Shown: piece after piece, positions 1 through 8,268 of the stretch
How the letters are laid out: each line of letters opens with the position of its first letter
Numbering within the stretch: position 1 is the stretch's first letter
From: Candidatus Sulfobium mesophilum
GTDB taxonomy: Bacteria > Nitrospirota > Thermodesulfovibrionia > Thermodesulfovibrionales > UBA6898
Assembly: GCA_900302705.1 (NCBI GenBank)
Contig: OUUY01000065.1
Span: forward strand, 1 to 34,205
Direction: 5' to 3'
DNA length: 34,205 bases
Notes under the pieces: model-generated
Seen by the model: the letters and a program-made list of their open reading frames with translations, nothing else
Told to the model about the DNA's origin: nothing
Database searches by the model: none
Made by a program: the position numbers and the translations under genes

Positions 1-400
1 GATTGACTTCGGGCTGCCCAAACTTCGCATCTTCAGAGGCCAGCCTTATATCGCAGGCGAGAGCTATCTCACATCCTCCGCCAAGTGCATAGCCGCAAAC
101 CGCTGCAATCACCGGCTTTCCCATTTTCTCAATCGAATTGCATACTTCATGCCCAAGCCTCGCAAACACCTCTGCCTCTGCCGGTTTTTTGTCCTTCATC
201 TCCTTTATGTCCGCGCCAGCACAAAAATGCTTCTCGCCTGTTATTATCGCCACTCTTATCCGGTTGTCCTTCTGCAGCCCCCCAAGCGCCTCCCCAAGAG
301 CTTTCAGCGTTGCCGTGCCAATAATATTCATAGTATCAGGATTTGAAAGGGTAATTATTCCGACCTCTTTCTCCTTCTCTATTTTTAGAGAACTATCCAT
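1..400 (-). CDS. Enoyl-CoA hydratase/isomerase (crotonase family), 3' end cut by window edge
   Basis: Hydrates trans-2-enoyl-CoA to 3-hydroxyacyl-CoA in beta-oxidation, cytoplasmic. About 133 codons are visible from an ATG at 400; the family is usually near 260 residues, so roughly the C-terminal half lies outside the window. The translation starts MDSSLKIEKEKEVGIITL and contains the oxyanion-hole segment FCAGADIKEM and the stretch GYALGGGCEIALACDI, followed by FGQPE. The Glu of GGGCE and the Glu of GQPE match the two catalytic glutamates of true hydratases, so a hydratase is more likely than a mere isomerase. The ATG lies 8 bases inside the end of the upstream 3-hydroxyacyl-CoA dehydrogenase gene, indicating translational coupling as the last visible gene of the beta-oxidation operon. 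Confidence 0.93.
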   Translation of the reverse strand, partial: MDSSLKIEKEKEVGIITLSNPDTMNIIGTATLKALGEALGGLQKDNRIRVAIITGEKHFCAGADIKEMKDKKPAEAEVFARLGHEVCNSIEKMGKPVIAAVCGYALGGGCEIALACDIRLASEDAKFGQPEVN

Positions 401-1241
401 ATCCGTAAAATCCCTCTCCACTCTTTCTGCCTAACCTCCCTGAGGCAACCATCTTTCTCAGAAGCGGACAAGGCCTGAACTTTTCTCCCAGCTCCTCTTC
501 GAGGATGACAAGTATTTCAAGGCAGGTGTCCAGCCCTATGAAGTCTGCAAGTTCCAGTGGGCCCATCGGATGATTGGCCCCAAGTTTCATGACGGTATCG
601 ATGTCCTCCTTTGAAGATATCCCTTCCTGCAGGCAGTATACGGCCTCATTTATCATTGGCATAAGCACGCGGTTGGAAACAAAACCTGGCGAGTCTTGGA
701 CAACAACCGGCGTCTTACCCATTTTCATCGAAACCGCTTTTATGATGCCGGTCGTGGCCTCTGAAGTAGACAGCCCTCTGATAACCTCCACAAGCCGCAT
801 GACATACGCCGGGTTCATAAAATGCATGCCGATAAAACGTTCCGGCCTCCTTGTTGCGCCGGCAAGCCTCGTAATGGAGATTGTCGAAGTATTGCTCGCA
901 AAAATTGTCTCTGACTTAGACAGTCTGTCCAGTTTTCGGAATATATCTCTCTTTATGTCCTCTCTCTCCACAACTGCTTCGACGATAAGATCGGCATTTC
1001 GGCATTCGTCCAGCCGAGATGATATACCGATGCGAGAGAGCGCCTCCTCTTTCTCCTTCAGGCTGATCTTGCCTTCCGCCGCGCGTCTTTCAAGTCTCTC
1101 CCTTATCCTTGAGAATCCCTTCGCCGCAAGTTCCCCCGTGATATCCGCCAGCAGAACATCAAAACCACTCTGGGCAGCTGTCTGAGCTATGCCCCCTCCC
1201 ATGATCCCTGCACCTATCACAGCTATTTTTTTTATCCACAT
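393..1241 (-). CDS. hbd: 3-hydroxybutyryl-CoA (3-hydroxyacyl-CoA) dehydrogenase
   Basis: Oxidises (S)-3-hydroxyacyl-CoA to 3-ketoacyl-CoA with NAD, the third step of beta-oxidation; cytoplasmic. 282 residues, the normal length for the monofunctional enzyme. The N-terminal Rossmann fold carries GAGIMGGGIAQ at about 10-20. The catalytic His140 and Glu152 sit in GMHFMNPAYVMRLVEVIRG, and Asn190 in PGFVSNR. The C-terminal dimerisation domain shows NHPMGPLELADFIGLD. It is third in a minus-strand operon: 28 bases after the acyl-CoA dehydrogenase and overlapping the hydratase by 8 bases. The ribosome-binding site is weak; an AGGAGG lies about 20 bases upstream, so coupling to the upstream gene is likely. 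Whether it prefers C4 or longer chains cannot be read from the sequence. Confidence 0.95.
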   Translation of the reverse strand: MWIKKIAVIGAGIMGGGIAQTAAQSGFDVLLADITGELAAKGFSRIRERLERRAAEGKISLKEKEEALSRIGISSRLDECRNADLIVEAVVEREDIKRDIFRKLDRLSKSETIFASNTSTISITRLAGATRRPERFIGMHFMNPAYVMRLVEVIRGLSTSEATTGIIKAVSMKMGKTPVVVQDSPGFVSNRVLMPMINEAVYCLQEGISSKEDIDTVMKLGANHPMGPLELADFIGLDTCLEILVILEEELGEKFRPCPLLRKMVASGRLGRKSGEGFYGYG

Positions 1242-1269
1242 AGCCTATGCCACGGCTCCCTTCAGCCTC

Positions 1270-2439
1270 CTATTCGTCTTTCAATGCCAGATGCGCTATA
1301 AGAAGTTTCAGCATTTCAGAGGTACCTTCGCCGATCGTCAGAAGCCTTGCGTCCCGCCAGTGCCTGTGAACATCATAAGCATCAGTATAACCATACCCGC
1401 CGTGTATCTGTATCGCATGGTCGCAAACCTTTATGGCCGACTCTGAGGAAAAGAGCTTTGCCTGAGAAGCCGCTAATGCGATGTCTTTGCCTTGATCTTT
1501 AAGGAAGCCGGCGTAGTAGGTCAGAAGTCTCGCTGCGCTTATTTGGGTGGCCATATCAGACAATTTTTCCTGCACGAGCTGAAACTGTGAAATGCTTTCA
1601 CCAAATGCCTTTCTTTTTTTGCTGTAATTAACAGATTTTTCAAAAGCGGCCTGCGCAATGCCCGTACCGATAGCGGCGATAGTTATCCTTCCTACATTCA
1701 GGATATGCTTTGCATATTCCAGTCCCCTGCCCTCTTCCCCGAGCAAGTCTTCCCTGGCAACTTCGCATTCTTCAAGCTGAATGGCGGCCAGTTGGTTCCC
1801 TCTGAATCCAAGTTTGGGCATCGTTTTCATCACCTTGAAACCGTGCTCAGCGGTAGAGACCACAAAGGCTGAAATTCCCCTACGGGTAGCGGCAAATACC
1901 AGGGCATAATCAGATTCACCGGGGTTTGTAATCATCATTTTACTTCCATTGAGGACATATCTGTCGCCCATTTGGACAGCCCTGCTCTGGATCGACTTTG
2001 CGTCAGAACCGCAGCAAGGTTCAGTAAGCGCAAAGGCTATGAGGCTTCTGCCCTCGACAAGACCTTTCTCTTTTAATAGCCTCATCTTCATCCTGTCATC
2101 TCCGAAAAGTCTTATTCCCTCACAGATCATCCCCTGGATGGACACATGCAGGGCCGTATTTGCGCACGCTTTTGCAAGCATCTCCAGAGCAGCGATATAC
2201 ACAGGAAACGGCTTTCCTCCGCCATTGTATTCTTCGGGGAAGGGCAGAGCAAAAAGCCCGCGTTTTGTGGTCTCCACCAGGTTATCTGCCGGAAATATCT
2301 CCTCCTGATCAATGCGCTTTGCGCCGTGCAATATCTCCTCTTCGCAGAATTCACCTATGGAGTTAAGAAGCGAGTGGTATTCCTGTGCCGCAGGATGATA
2401 AATATCGATAATGTTTCTCTGTTCACTCACGTAAAACAT
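1270..2439 (-). CDS. Acyl-CoA dehydrogenase
   Basis: FAD enzyme that introduces the trans-2 double bond into acyl-CoA, passing electrons to ETF (not encoded here). About 389 residues from the ATG at 2439, which directly follows the thiolase TAA; a TTG at 2454 would add five residues and overlap thiolase, so the ATG is preferred, though neither has a clear Shine-Dalgarno. Family landmarks: the FAD/substrate stretch FALTEPCCGSDAKS, the helix IQIHGGYGYT near the C-terminus, and the catalytic-base position IGEGTSEM with Glu at residue 371 (ATG numbering). It lies between thiolase and 3-hydroxyacyl-CoA dehydrogenase in the operon. A second, different acyl-CoA dehydrogenase is transcribed divergently at 3792, so the two probably differ in substrate. 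Confidence 0.94.
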   Translation of the reverse strand: MFYVSEQRNIIDIYHPAAQEYHSLLNSIGEFCEEEILHGAKRIDQEEIFPADNLVETTKRGLFALPFPEEYNGGGKPFPVYIAALEMLAKACANTALHVSIQGMICEGIRLFGDDRMKMRLLKEKGLVEGRSLIAFALTEPCCGSDAKSIQSRAVQMGDRYVLNGSKMMITNPGESDYALVFAATRRGISAFVVSTAEHGFKVMKTMPKLGFRGNQLAAIQLEECEVAREDLLGEEGRGLEYAKHILNVGRITIAAIGTGIAQAAFEKSVNYSKKRKAFGESISQFQLVQEKLSDMATQISAARLLTYYAGFLKDQGKDIALAASQAKLFSSESAIKVCDHAIQIHGGYGYTDAYDVHRHWRDARLLTIGEGTSEMLKLLIAHLALKDE

Positions 2440-2440
2440 C

Positions 2441-3610
2441 TTATCGCTGCACAATCATAGCAAGGGCGTTTCCACCGCCAAGGCAGAGAGTGGCAAGTCC
2501 TGTTTTAAGGCCCCTGTGTTTCAGTGCATAAAGCAGCGTGACCAGTATCCTAGCACCGCTGCATCCTATGGGATGTCCCATCGCGACGGCGCCTCCATTG
2601 ACGTTCATTTTCTCCGGCGGAATATCCAACTCCCTTTCTACAACAATCGAAGCAGTAGAATAGGCCTCGTTGTGTTCTACCAGGTCAATTTCCGACATAG
2701 AAAAGCCCGTCTCCTTGAGCAATGTCCTCACTGTAGGTATAGGAGCCTCCATCACATCCTCGGGCTTTGTTCCCCCCACGGCATACCCTATTACCCTGGC
2801 CAAAGGTGTGATGCCCAGTTTTTGCGCCTGTCTTGCTGACGTCATGACGAGCGCGGCTGCGCCGTCGCTTAGTTTCGAACAATTTCCTGCAGTGAGTATT
2901 CCGTCTTCCTTGAAAAACGATTTTAGTGAAGCCAGCTTTTCGAGAGTCGTATCACCCCTTACACATTCATCCTTATCTACGAGATTGCCCCCCGGGGTCT
3001 CCACAGGGAGGATTTCCTCCTTAAACCTTCCCTCCTCTGTAGCTTCAAAGGCCCTGTGATTGCTCAGAACACTGTATTCATCCGCCTCTTCTCTGGTTAT
3101 TCCATATTTTGCGGCGACCCCCTCGCCCGTCATTGCCATATGAAAATCATTATAGGCGTCCCACAGACCGTCATTGATCATAGCATCGATTGCAGAGGAA
3201 TGACCCAGCCTGGCGCCCCATCGCAAGCCACCCAGCAGATATGGAGATGCGCTCATATTCTCCATGCCTCCTGCAACGATAACTTCGGCATCCCCGGCTT
3301 TCACGGCCTGGGCCGCGAGCATAACCGCCTTCAGTCCGGAGCCGCAAACCTTGTTCACTGTAAAAGAGCCTATCTCAACAGGAAGTCCTGCATATAACGC
3401 CGCTTGCCTGGCCGGGTTCTGTCCGAGTCCGGCGGAGATCACATTACCCATAATCACTTCGTCAACGTCCTCGGGACTTAAGCTCGCCCTCCTGAGAGAC
3501 TCCTGTATCACGGCAGCTCCAAGCCGTGGGGCCGGCATGTCCTTAAATGCCCTGCCGAACCTTCCTATGGCTGTCCTGACACCGCCGGCTATAACGACTT
3601 CTTCAGCCAT
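2441..3610 (-). CDS. Acetyl-CoA acetyltransferase / 3-ketoacyl-CoA thiolase
   Basis: Cleaves 3-ketoacyl-CoA with CoA to acetyl-CoA and a shortened acyl-CoA, or condenses two acetyl-CoA in reverse. 389 residues from the ATG at 3610. This start is chosen over one 18 bases upstream because GGGGAGG sits just before it and because it places the nucleophilic Cys of VNKVCGSG at residue 89, the position known for Zoogloea thiolase. The catalytic His is in GAVAMGHPIGCSG and the second Cys in ATLCLGGGNA. It is the first gene of the operon thiolase - acyl-CoA dehydrogenase - 3-hydroxyacyl-CoA dehydrogenase - enoyl-CoA hydratase, and is divergent from another acyl-CoA dehydrogenase. Biosynthetic or degradative direction cannot be decided from sequence; the neighbours favour degradation. 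Confidence 0.95.
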   Translation of the reverse strand: MAEEVVIAGGVRTAIGRFGRAFKDMPAPRLGAAVIQESLRRASLSPEDVDEVIMGNVISAGLGQNPARQAALYAGLPVEIGSFTVNKVCGSGLKAVMLAAQAVKAGDAEVIVAGGMENMSASPYLLGGLRWGARLGHSSAIDAMINDGLWDAYNDFHMAMTGEGVAAKYGITREEADEYSVLSNHRAFEATEEGRFKEEILPVETPGGNLVDKDECVRGDTTLEKLASLKSFFKEDGILTAGNCSKLSDGAAALVMTSARQAQKLGITPLARVIGYAVGGTKPEDVMEAPIPTVRTLLKETGFSMSEIDLVEHNEAYSTASIVVERELDIPPEKMNVNGGAVAMGHPIGCSGARILVTLLYALKHRGLKTGLATLCLGGGNALAMIVQR

Positions 3611-3660
3611 TACCTCCCCTAAAAACATATCTCTTTCCGTGATATAGTGTTATCAGTCAA

Positions 3661-3669
3661 AGTATAGCA
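3661..3669 (-). promoter_or_regulatory. Candidate extended -10 promoter of the beta-oxidation operon
   Basis: Read on the minus strand, TGCTATACT is an extended -10 (TGn plus TATACT) about 50 bases before the thiolase ATG. No good -35 lies 16-18 bases upstream, which extended -10 promoters tolerate. It lies in the 181-base divergent region between the thiolase and the plus-strand acyl-CoA dehydrogenase; I saw no convincing palindromic operator there. Confidence 0.35.
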
Positions 3670-3791
3670 GGATTTCTGCAACTTCCTAGCCTGATGCTGA
3701 CCTGATAATGATTGCTTCAGGCCGAAGGAGGGGCAGTTATGGAAGCAGTCTTCTAGCTACGAACAATTAAATAAAGTAGTGGAGCGAACGA

Positions 3792-4991
3792 ATGGATTTT
3801 TCATTTTCAGAAGAAGAGGAGTTATTCAGAAAGTCTGTAAGAGAGGTTTGTGAGAAAAAGATAGCGCCGCATGGCAGAGAGATGGACGAAGAGGCAGGGA
3901 TTCCTTCTGAGATCATCAAAGACGTGGGGGAGCTTGGCCTGCTGGGAATAATGGTTTCAGACAAATACGGCGGACAGGCCGCAACCTTTACGAAGGCGGC
4001 AATCGCAGCTGAAGAGATTGCCAGAGCGGACACGAGTATGTCCGTTGCTGTCTACTATTTAGTGGAGGCTGCATGGGGCTTTCTGTTTGAACGGTACGCA
4101 GTCGAAAAGGCAAAGGAAGAAATCCTTCCTGACGTTACAAAGGGGAGGACCTTTCTTGGCATAGCTTCTACGGAGGCCAGTGGAGGCTCGGACATCGCTT
4201 CCACGTCCACAACCATGGTCAGGAAAGGCGGCAGACTCCTGGTAAATGGGGCCAAAACATACATTAGCGGCGTCAGGGAGGCCGCCCAATATGGCGGGGG
4301 CTTTGTAACGGTAGTTAAAACAGACCCCGCTTCCGGACATAAGGGCCTTTCTCTTTGCTATCTTCCGGCAAAAGAATTTCCTGGTGTTACTGTCAGCACT
4401 TCCCGGCAGATGGGCAGGGAGGGCATATCGAATGGCTTCATAAAGATCACTGACGCAGGGGTACCTGAACATTATCTCCTGGGTGAATGGAACGAGGGGT
4501 TTTACTATGCGATGGAAGGGTTCAACTGTGCGCGTCCGCTCGTCGCGGCTGCCTGTATCGGCGCTGCGGAGAAGGTACTTGAAACGGGCATCACTCATAT
4601 AAAACAAAGAAAGGTTTTTGGCACACCGATAGGAAAATTTGAAGGCATACAGTTTCAACTGGCTGAAAATTACGCCAGGCTTGAGTCGGCGAAAATGCAC
4701 GTGTACAAGGCAGCGTGGATGCTCGACCGTTTTTATAAAGAAGAAAAGTTCAGCCGCGGCGAGATAAACAAGGCGGTCGCGCTCGCCAAGCTCGTTGCCC
4801 CGACTGCTGCCTTCGATATCATTAAAGACGTAATGGTCTGGCATGGCGCTTACGGCTATACGAAAGAGGCCGGGTTCGAAAGGGCCCTGCGCGGAGTAAC
4901 CTCATATCTGGTCGGAGCGGAGGGTACAATGAATATCATGAAAATAATTATTGGAAAGGAGCTGTTAGGGAAAGAATTCTCACCGATATAG
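3792..4991 (+). CDS. Acyl-CoA dehydrogenase (divergent second copy)
   Basis: FAD-dependent acyl-CoA dehydrogenase, 399 residues, full length for the family. It starts MDFSFSEEEELFRKSVREV, the usual N-terminal helix; GGAG 8 bases before the ATG supports the start. The FAD/substrate loop reads GIASTEASGGSDIAST, the C-terminal helix AYGYTKEAGFERALRG, and the catalytic-base position is Glu377 in GAEGTMNI. It is clearly divergent in sequence from the 1270-2439 paralogue, so this is not a recent duplication. It is transcribed away from the beta-oxidation operon and converges on a histidine kinase gene 58 bases downstream. The shared upstream region suggests co-regulation, for example by an acyl-CoA-responsive repressor, but no regulator gene is in the window. 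The substrate is unknown. Confidence 0.94.
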   Translation: MDFSFSEEEELFRKSVREVCEKKIAPHGREMDEEAGIPSEIIKDVGELGLLGIMVSDKYGGQAATFTKAAIAAEEIARADTSMSVAVYYLVEAAWGFLFERYAVEKAKEEILPDVTKGRTFLGIASTEASGGSDIASTSTTMVRKGGRLLVNGAKTYISGVREAAQYGGGFVTVVKTDPASGHKGLSLCYLPAKEFPGVTVSTSRQMGREGISNGFIKITDAGVPEHYLLGEWNEGFYYAMEGFNCARPLVAAACIGAAEKVLETGITHIKQRKVFGTPIGKFEGIQFQLAENYARLESAKMHVYKAAWMLDRFYKEEKFSRGEINKAVALAKLVAPTAAFDIIKDVMVWHGAYGYTKEAGFERALRGVTSYLVGAEGTMNIMKIIIGKELLGKEFSPI

Positions 4992-5049
4992 CATCCGGCA
5001 TTGACAATCACTTGAGCAACCAGCAATCCGGAAAGATCTTAACGCCCTA

Positions 5050-6561
5050 TCAGGTCCGGCTATTGGCGGGCACTTCGTTTTTGGGAGCTGCCGGCAGCGT
5101 AAAATAAAAAGCTGCTCCCTCGCCCTCCTTCCCCTCCGCCCAAACCCGGCCGCCATGGCGCGTAATGATGCGATGCACAATAGATAGGCCTATGCCGGTG
5201 CCCTCGAAGTCAGCCTGCCGGTGTGCGCGCTTAAATGCCTCGAATAATCTCCCGGCCTCCTTCATGTCGAAGCCAACACCGTTGTCTTTCACGCAATAAA
5301 CGACCCAATCCCCTTCATGCCGGCTTTCTACCTCTATAATGGTTTTTTCACGAGTCCGCGTGAATTTCAAGGCATTCGAAAGGAGGTTCATGATGACCTG
5401 CCTTACCAACACGCGGTCGGCCAAAGCAGGCAGAATTTCCCCCATCTTCATTTCGATTTTACGCCCGCGGATTTCGGTCATCAGGTCTTCAAAGACATCC
5501 CTCCCCAGCCCCGCCATGTCCACATCAACGAACTTCATCGCCTGTCGGCCTGAACGTGAGAAGGTCAGAAGATCATTTATCAGAGCATCCATCTTCTTTA
5601 CGTTAGACTGTATTGTATTGAGCATCTCCTTGCCCTTTTCGTCAAGCGCCCCGGCATAGCCTTTTAGAAGCCTCCGGGCAAAACCTCCTATCGTAATAAG
5701 AGGCGCCCTTAGGTCATGTGAGACAGAGTGGCTGAAGGCGTCGAGTTCTTTGTTCGCGCCTGTAAGTTCTACGATCCTCTGCTGAAGTTCAGTGTTAAGT
5801 TTTTTTATCTGCTCTCCGGCGCGTCTCCTTTCGGTAATGTCACGAGTAATATTGATAATACAGGTTTCTCCGTCGAGTTCGATCAATTCAGCTGACCTGA
5901 GAAATATGCGGACTTCCCCGGACTTCAGGCGAAACTTAGCTTCGTGGCCTCTTATCTCTCTCTTTTCCCGAAGCAATTCGACAAAGCGTCTCCTTTCCTC
6001 AGGATCGACCCATAGACCGAGCTCGGCTGATGTCTTGCCGATAACCTCTTCACGCGTATATCCCGTAATCTTGAGAAAAGTATCGTTGACATCAATAAGA
6101 CGGCCGTCTTCAAAGGCGCTGATAGCAATCCAGTCCGGGCTCGACCTGAAGATCTTCGAAAATTTCTCTTCTGACCGGCGCAACGCCTCTTCAGCCTTTT
6201 TATAGGCGGTAACATCCCTTATGATTCCCTGATATCCTATTATTTCTTCCTGAGGAGACCTTCTCACGGATGATGTGATGAGACAAATTAACCGGGTCCC
6301 GTCTTTTCTCCGAAGCTGCACTTCGTAGTCCTTTACAGTCCCTCTTTTTTCTATCTCCTGTATGAACCTCTCCCTGTCATGGGGGTTGACGTAAAGCGTT
6401 CGGATATCCATCCCCATCATTTCTTCACGCGAAAAGCCGAAAAGGTCCACTCCCGCCCTGTTGATGGTAAGGATACTGCCTTCACGCGAGGAGACATACA
6501 CCGCGTCTCTTGAGTCTTCGAAGAGGTCACGGTAACAGGCATCGCCGAACTGCTCCTGCAT
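5050..6561 (-). CDS. PAS-PAS sensor histidine kinase (soluble, orphan)
   Basis: Autophosphorylating sensor kinase of a two-component system. 503 residues without an obvious membrane segment, so probably cytoplasmic. Two PAS domains with PAC tails at about 8-122 (ends GIIRDVTAYKKAEE) and 132-250 (ends INITRDITERRRAGE), then a short coiled coil (251-274), a HisKA domain with phosphoacceptor His282 in SVSHDLRAP, and an HATPase domain with N box NLLSNALKF, G1 box VKDNGVGF and G2 box GTGIGLSI. No receiver or output domain, and no response-regulator gene next door. It begins 16 bases after xseB on the same strand, so it may share the exonuclease VII transcript. No strong ribosome-binding site is seen before the ATG; the start is tentative. 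The signal sensed is unknown. Confidence 0.93.
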   Translation of the reverse strand: MQEQFGDACYRDLFEDSRDAVYVSSREGSILTINRAGVDLFGFSREEMMGMDIRTLYVNPHDRERFIQEIEKRGTVKDYEVQLRRKDGTRLICLITSSVRRSPQEEIIGYQGIIRDVTAYKKAEEALRRSEEKFSKIFRSSPDWIAISAFEDGRLIDVNDTFLKITGYTREEVIGKTSAELGLWVDPEERRRFVELLREKREIRGHEAKFRLKSGEVRIFLRSAELIELDGETCIINITRDITERRRAGEQIKKLNTELQQRIVELTGANKELDAFSHSVSHDLRAPLITIGGFARRLLKGYAGALDEKGKEMLNTIQSNVKKMDALINDLLTFSRSGRQAMKFVDVDMAGLGRDVFEDLMTEIRGRKIEMKMGEILPALADRVLVRQVIMNLLSNALKFTRTREKTIIEVESRHEGDWVVYCVKDNGVGFDMKEAGRLFEAFKRAHRQADFEGTGIGLSIVHRIITRHGGRVWAEGKEGEGAAFYFTLPAAPKNEVPANSRT

Positions 6562-6577
6562 ACGTCTATAGTGCGGG

Positions 6578-6826
6578 CTAATACCCGTTGCTTTCCTCTT
6601 CCGAAGGACCTGCGGCTTCAGTCTCTTCCCCGATCTCCGAGAGTGCCTTTTTCACCTCTTCCTCCGTGCTCCGCAGCCGCGTCCTGCAGTACTTGATCAG
6701 ATACGCCGCCCTTTTGACCTTTTCCGAAAGCAGGTCCAGGTCAGTCTCCTCCGATTCAATCTCACCAATGATCTTTTCAAGCTCACTCAAGGCCCGGGAG
6801 TAAGATATCTGTTTGCCTTTGCTCAC
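6578..6826 (-). CDS. xseB: Exodeoxyribonuclease VII small subunit
   Basis: Small subunit of exonuclease VII, which degrades single-stranded DNA into oligonucleotides together with XseA. 82 residues, normal for the family. It shows the conserved helical pattern: SRALSELEKIIGEIESEE, then a second helix LLSEKVKRAAYLIKYC, with an acidic tail. The start is a GTG at 6826 preceded by AAAGGAGG about 10 bases upstream; this site lies inside xseA, and the two genes overlap by 44 bases, so translation is probably coupled. The partner gene directly upstream makes the call secure. Confidence 0.92.
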   Translation of the reverse strand: MSKGKQISYSRALSELEKIIGEIESEETDLDLLSEKVKRAAYLIKYCRTRLRSTEEEVKKALSEIGEETEAAGPSEEESNGY

Positions 6827-8090
6827 TCTTGACTGCCTCCTTTCTGTCCTGGACTATGCTCGTAATCTCTCCATTTGAGAGTTTCGTCTCTATAACAGCC
6901 CACTTCTTGAGAGATGCAGAGCTCCTGAGTACCTTGCCTTTATGCCGTGTGATGCTGTATCCCCTTTTAAGCACATTCGACGGGTCAAGGTGTTTTATAG
7001 CCTGCTCCACTGCCGCGGTCCTGTGCTGCTCCCTCACAAGCCTGCCGGCAGCCCTGCTTTCAAGATCGCTTCTGATAACCGCGAGCCTGTTCATATGAAC
7101 AGCGGAAATCCGAAGTGGTATGTAAGATGCACTCCTGGTAAGGGAATCGAACTTGTTTCTCTCATCCTTTAGCATCCTTTCGACCCGTCTTCGGACCCCG
7201 TCGAAGACACCCATAACCCGTTCTTCATAGCTTCTCAATCCCGATATCAGGAACTCAGCTACAGCTGTCGGCGTTTTCAACTTTGCATGGGCCACCATGT
7301 CTGTAACTGTATCATCTTTTTCATGTCCTATACCCGTAATCACCGGCAGGGGGAACCTGGCTATATGAGAAGAGATTTCATACCCGTCGAAGCAGTTAAG
7401 ATCTATGACAGATCCTCCCCCCCTGACTATTACAACCACATCAAAAAGTCCCTTTTTCTTCCCTATCTCATCAAGTGCGCAGATGACTGAACGCTCCGCT
7501 TCCTGCCCCTGCATGATCGCAGGAAACAGTACGTGTGTAAATTTATAGCCATAAGGATTGTTGTCGAGCTGTTGAAAAAAGTCGCCATAGCCTGCTGCAG
7601 TTCGGGATGATATAACAGCCGCCCTCTGCGGAACAAGCGGCAGAGGCAACGATCTGTTCATCTCCATGATGCCCTCTTTTCGCAGGCGATCGATCACTTC
7701 CTTCTTTTTCCTGGCCATCTCGCCCATCGTGTAAGCAGGATCGATATCTTTGATGTTGAGGCTTAACCCGTAGACCTCGTGAAACGTGACATCGACAAAC
7801 AACAGCACCCTCATGCCGGCTTTCAGCACCTGCCCTGCCGTCTTTTCGAATTTATGCCCCAGCTTCCTGTATTCGTAAGCCCATATCGTAGCCTTTATCT
7901 GAGCCGTCGTCTTTTCGTCTTCTTTCTCTATAAGTTCCAGGTAGCAATGGCCCTTCTGGTTGCATTTGAGTTCTGCTATCTCCGCTGCCACCCAGCATGA
8001 TTCGGGGAAAATATCTCCCAACGCCGACTTTATGGCGGTATTCAGCTCAAAGAGTGTAAAATAGGCCTTTTCACCAGAGTTCTTCTTCAT
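6783..8090 (-). CDS. xseA: Exodeoxyribonuclease VII large subunit
   Basis: Catalytic large subunit of exonuclease VII. About 435 residues from the ATG at 8090. N-terminal OB-fold (about 10-110, with CWVAAEIAELKCNQKGHCYLEL split across strands), then the nuclease core with AAVISSRTAAGYGDF, the block VVIVRGGGSVIDLNCFD, the conserved PVITGIGHEKDDTVTD, and a long C-terminal helical region ending at VLKRGYSITRHKGKV. A GTG at 8099 would add three residues, but a TATAAT lies at 8100-8105, which would put the GTG upstream of the transcription start. The ATG is therefore chosen, and the message may be nearly leaderless. Followed by xseB in a 44-base overlap. Confidence 0.95.
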   Translation of the reverse strand: MKKNSGEKAYFTLFELNTAIKSALGDIFPESCWVAAEIAELKCNQKGHCYLELIEKEDEKTTAQIKATIWAYEYRKLGHKFEKTAGQVLKAGMRVLLFVDVTFHEVYGLSLNIKDIDPAYTMGEMARKKKEVIDRLRKEGIMEMNRSLPLPLVPQRAAVISSRTAAGYGDFFQQLDNNPYGYKFTHVLFPAIMQGQEAERSVICALDEIGKKKGLFDVVVIVRGGGSVIDLNCFDGYEISSHIARFPLPVITGIGHEKDDTVTDMVAHAKLKTPTAVAEFLISGLRSYEERVMGVFDGVRRRVERMLKDERNKFDSLTRSASYIPLRISAVHMNRLAVIRSDLESRAAGRLVREQHRTAAVEQAIKHLDPSNVLKRGYSITRHKGKVLRSSASLKKWAVIETKLSNGEITSIVQDRKEAVKSEQRQTDILLPGLE

Positions 8091-8099
8091 GTGTAACAC

Positions 8100-8105
8100 A
8101 TTATA
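8100..8105 (-). promoter_or_regulatory. Candidate -10 box of xseA (near-leaderless transcript)
   Basis: On the minus strand TATAAT, a perfect -10 consensus, ends 9 bases before the xseA ATG at 8090. The hexamer 17 bases upstream of it (ATCCAA) is a poor -35. If this -10 is used, transcription would start about two or three bases before the ATG, and no Shine-Dalgarno is seen before that ATG, which is consistent with a leaderless message. Confidence 0.35.
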
Positions 8106-8236
8106 CCCGAAATACGTGGTTATTGGATTGACATGCCAGCGACAGCAGAGACAGAAAAACCACTATCTCTGCCCGGTAAATATGTATCATATGGTAATTT
8201 GAATGAGGATAGCACTGCAGCTTAGTTTCACTCAGA

Positions 8237-8252
8237 CCCAGTCATTACTGGG
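8237..8252. repeat. Short perfect inverted repeat downstream of the second kinase
   Basis: CCCAGT and ACTGGG flank a CATT loop (6-bp stem), 16 bases beyond the stop of the minus-strand kinase gene. The flanking ATCCCAGTAATGACTGGGT has the look of small dispersed palindromic units, but no second copy was noticed in this window. There is no T-run, so a rho-independent terminator is not supported. Confidence 0.3.
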
Positions 8253-8268
8253 ATGACGAAGCACGATC

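Noticed and set aside
574-1185. 203-codon plus-strand ORF opposite 3-hydroxyacyl-CoA dehydrogenase
   Set aside because: Fully overlaps a well-supported gene on the other strand; serine-rich composition typical of antisense frames.
4059-4844. 261-codon minus-strand ORF opposite the second acyl-CoA dehydrogenase
   Set aside because: It is an antisense shadow of a clear full-length acyl-CoA dehydrogenase; its translation shows no family pattern and no ribosome-binding site.
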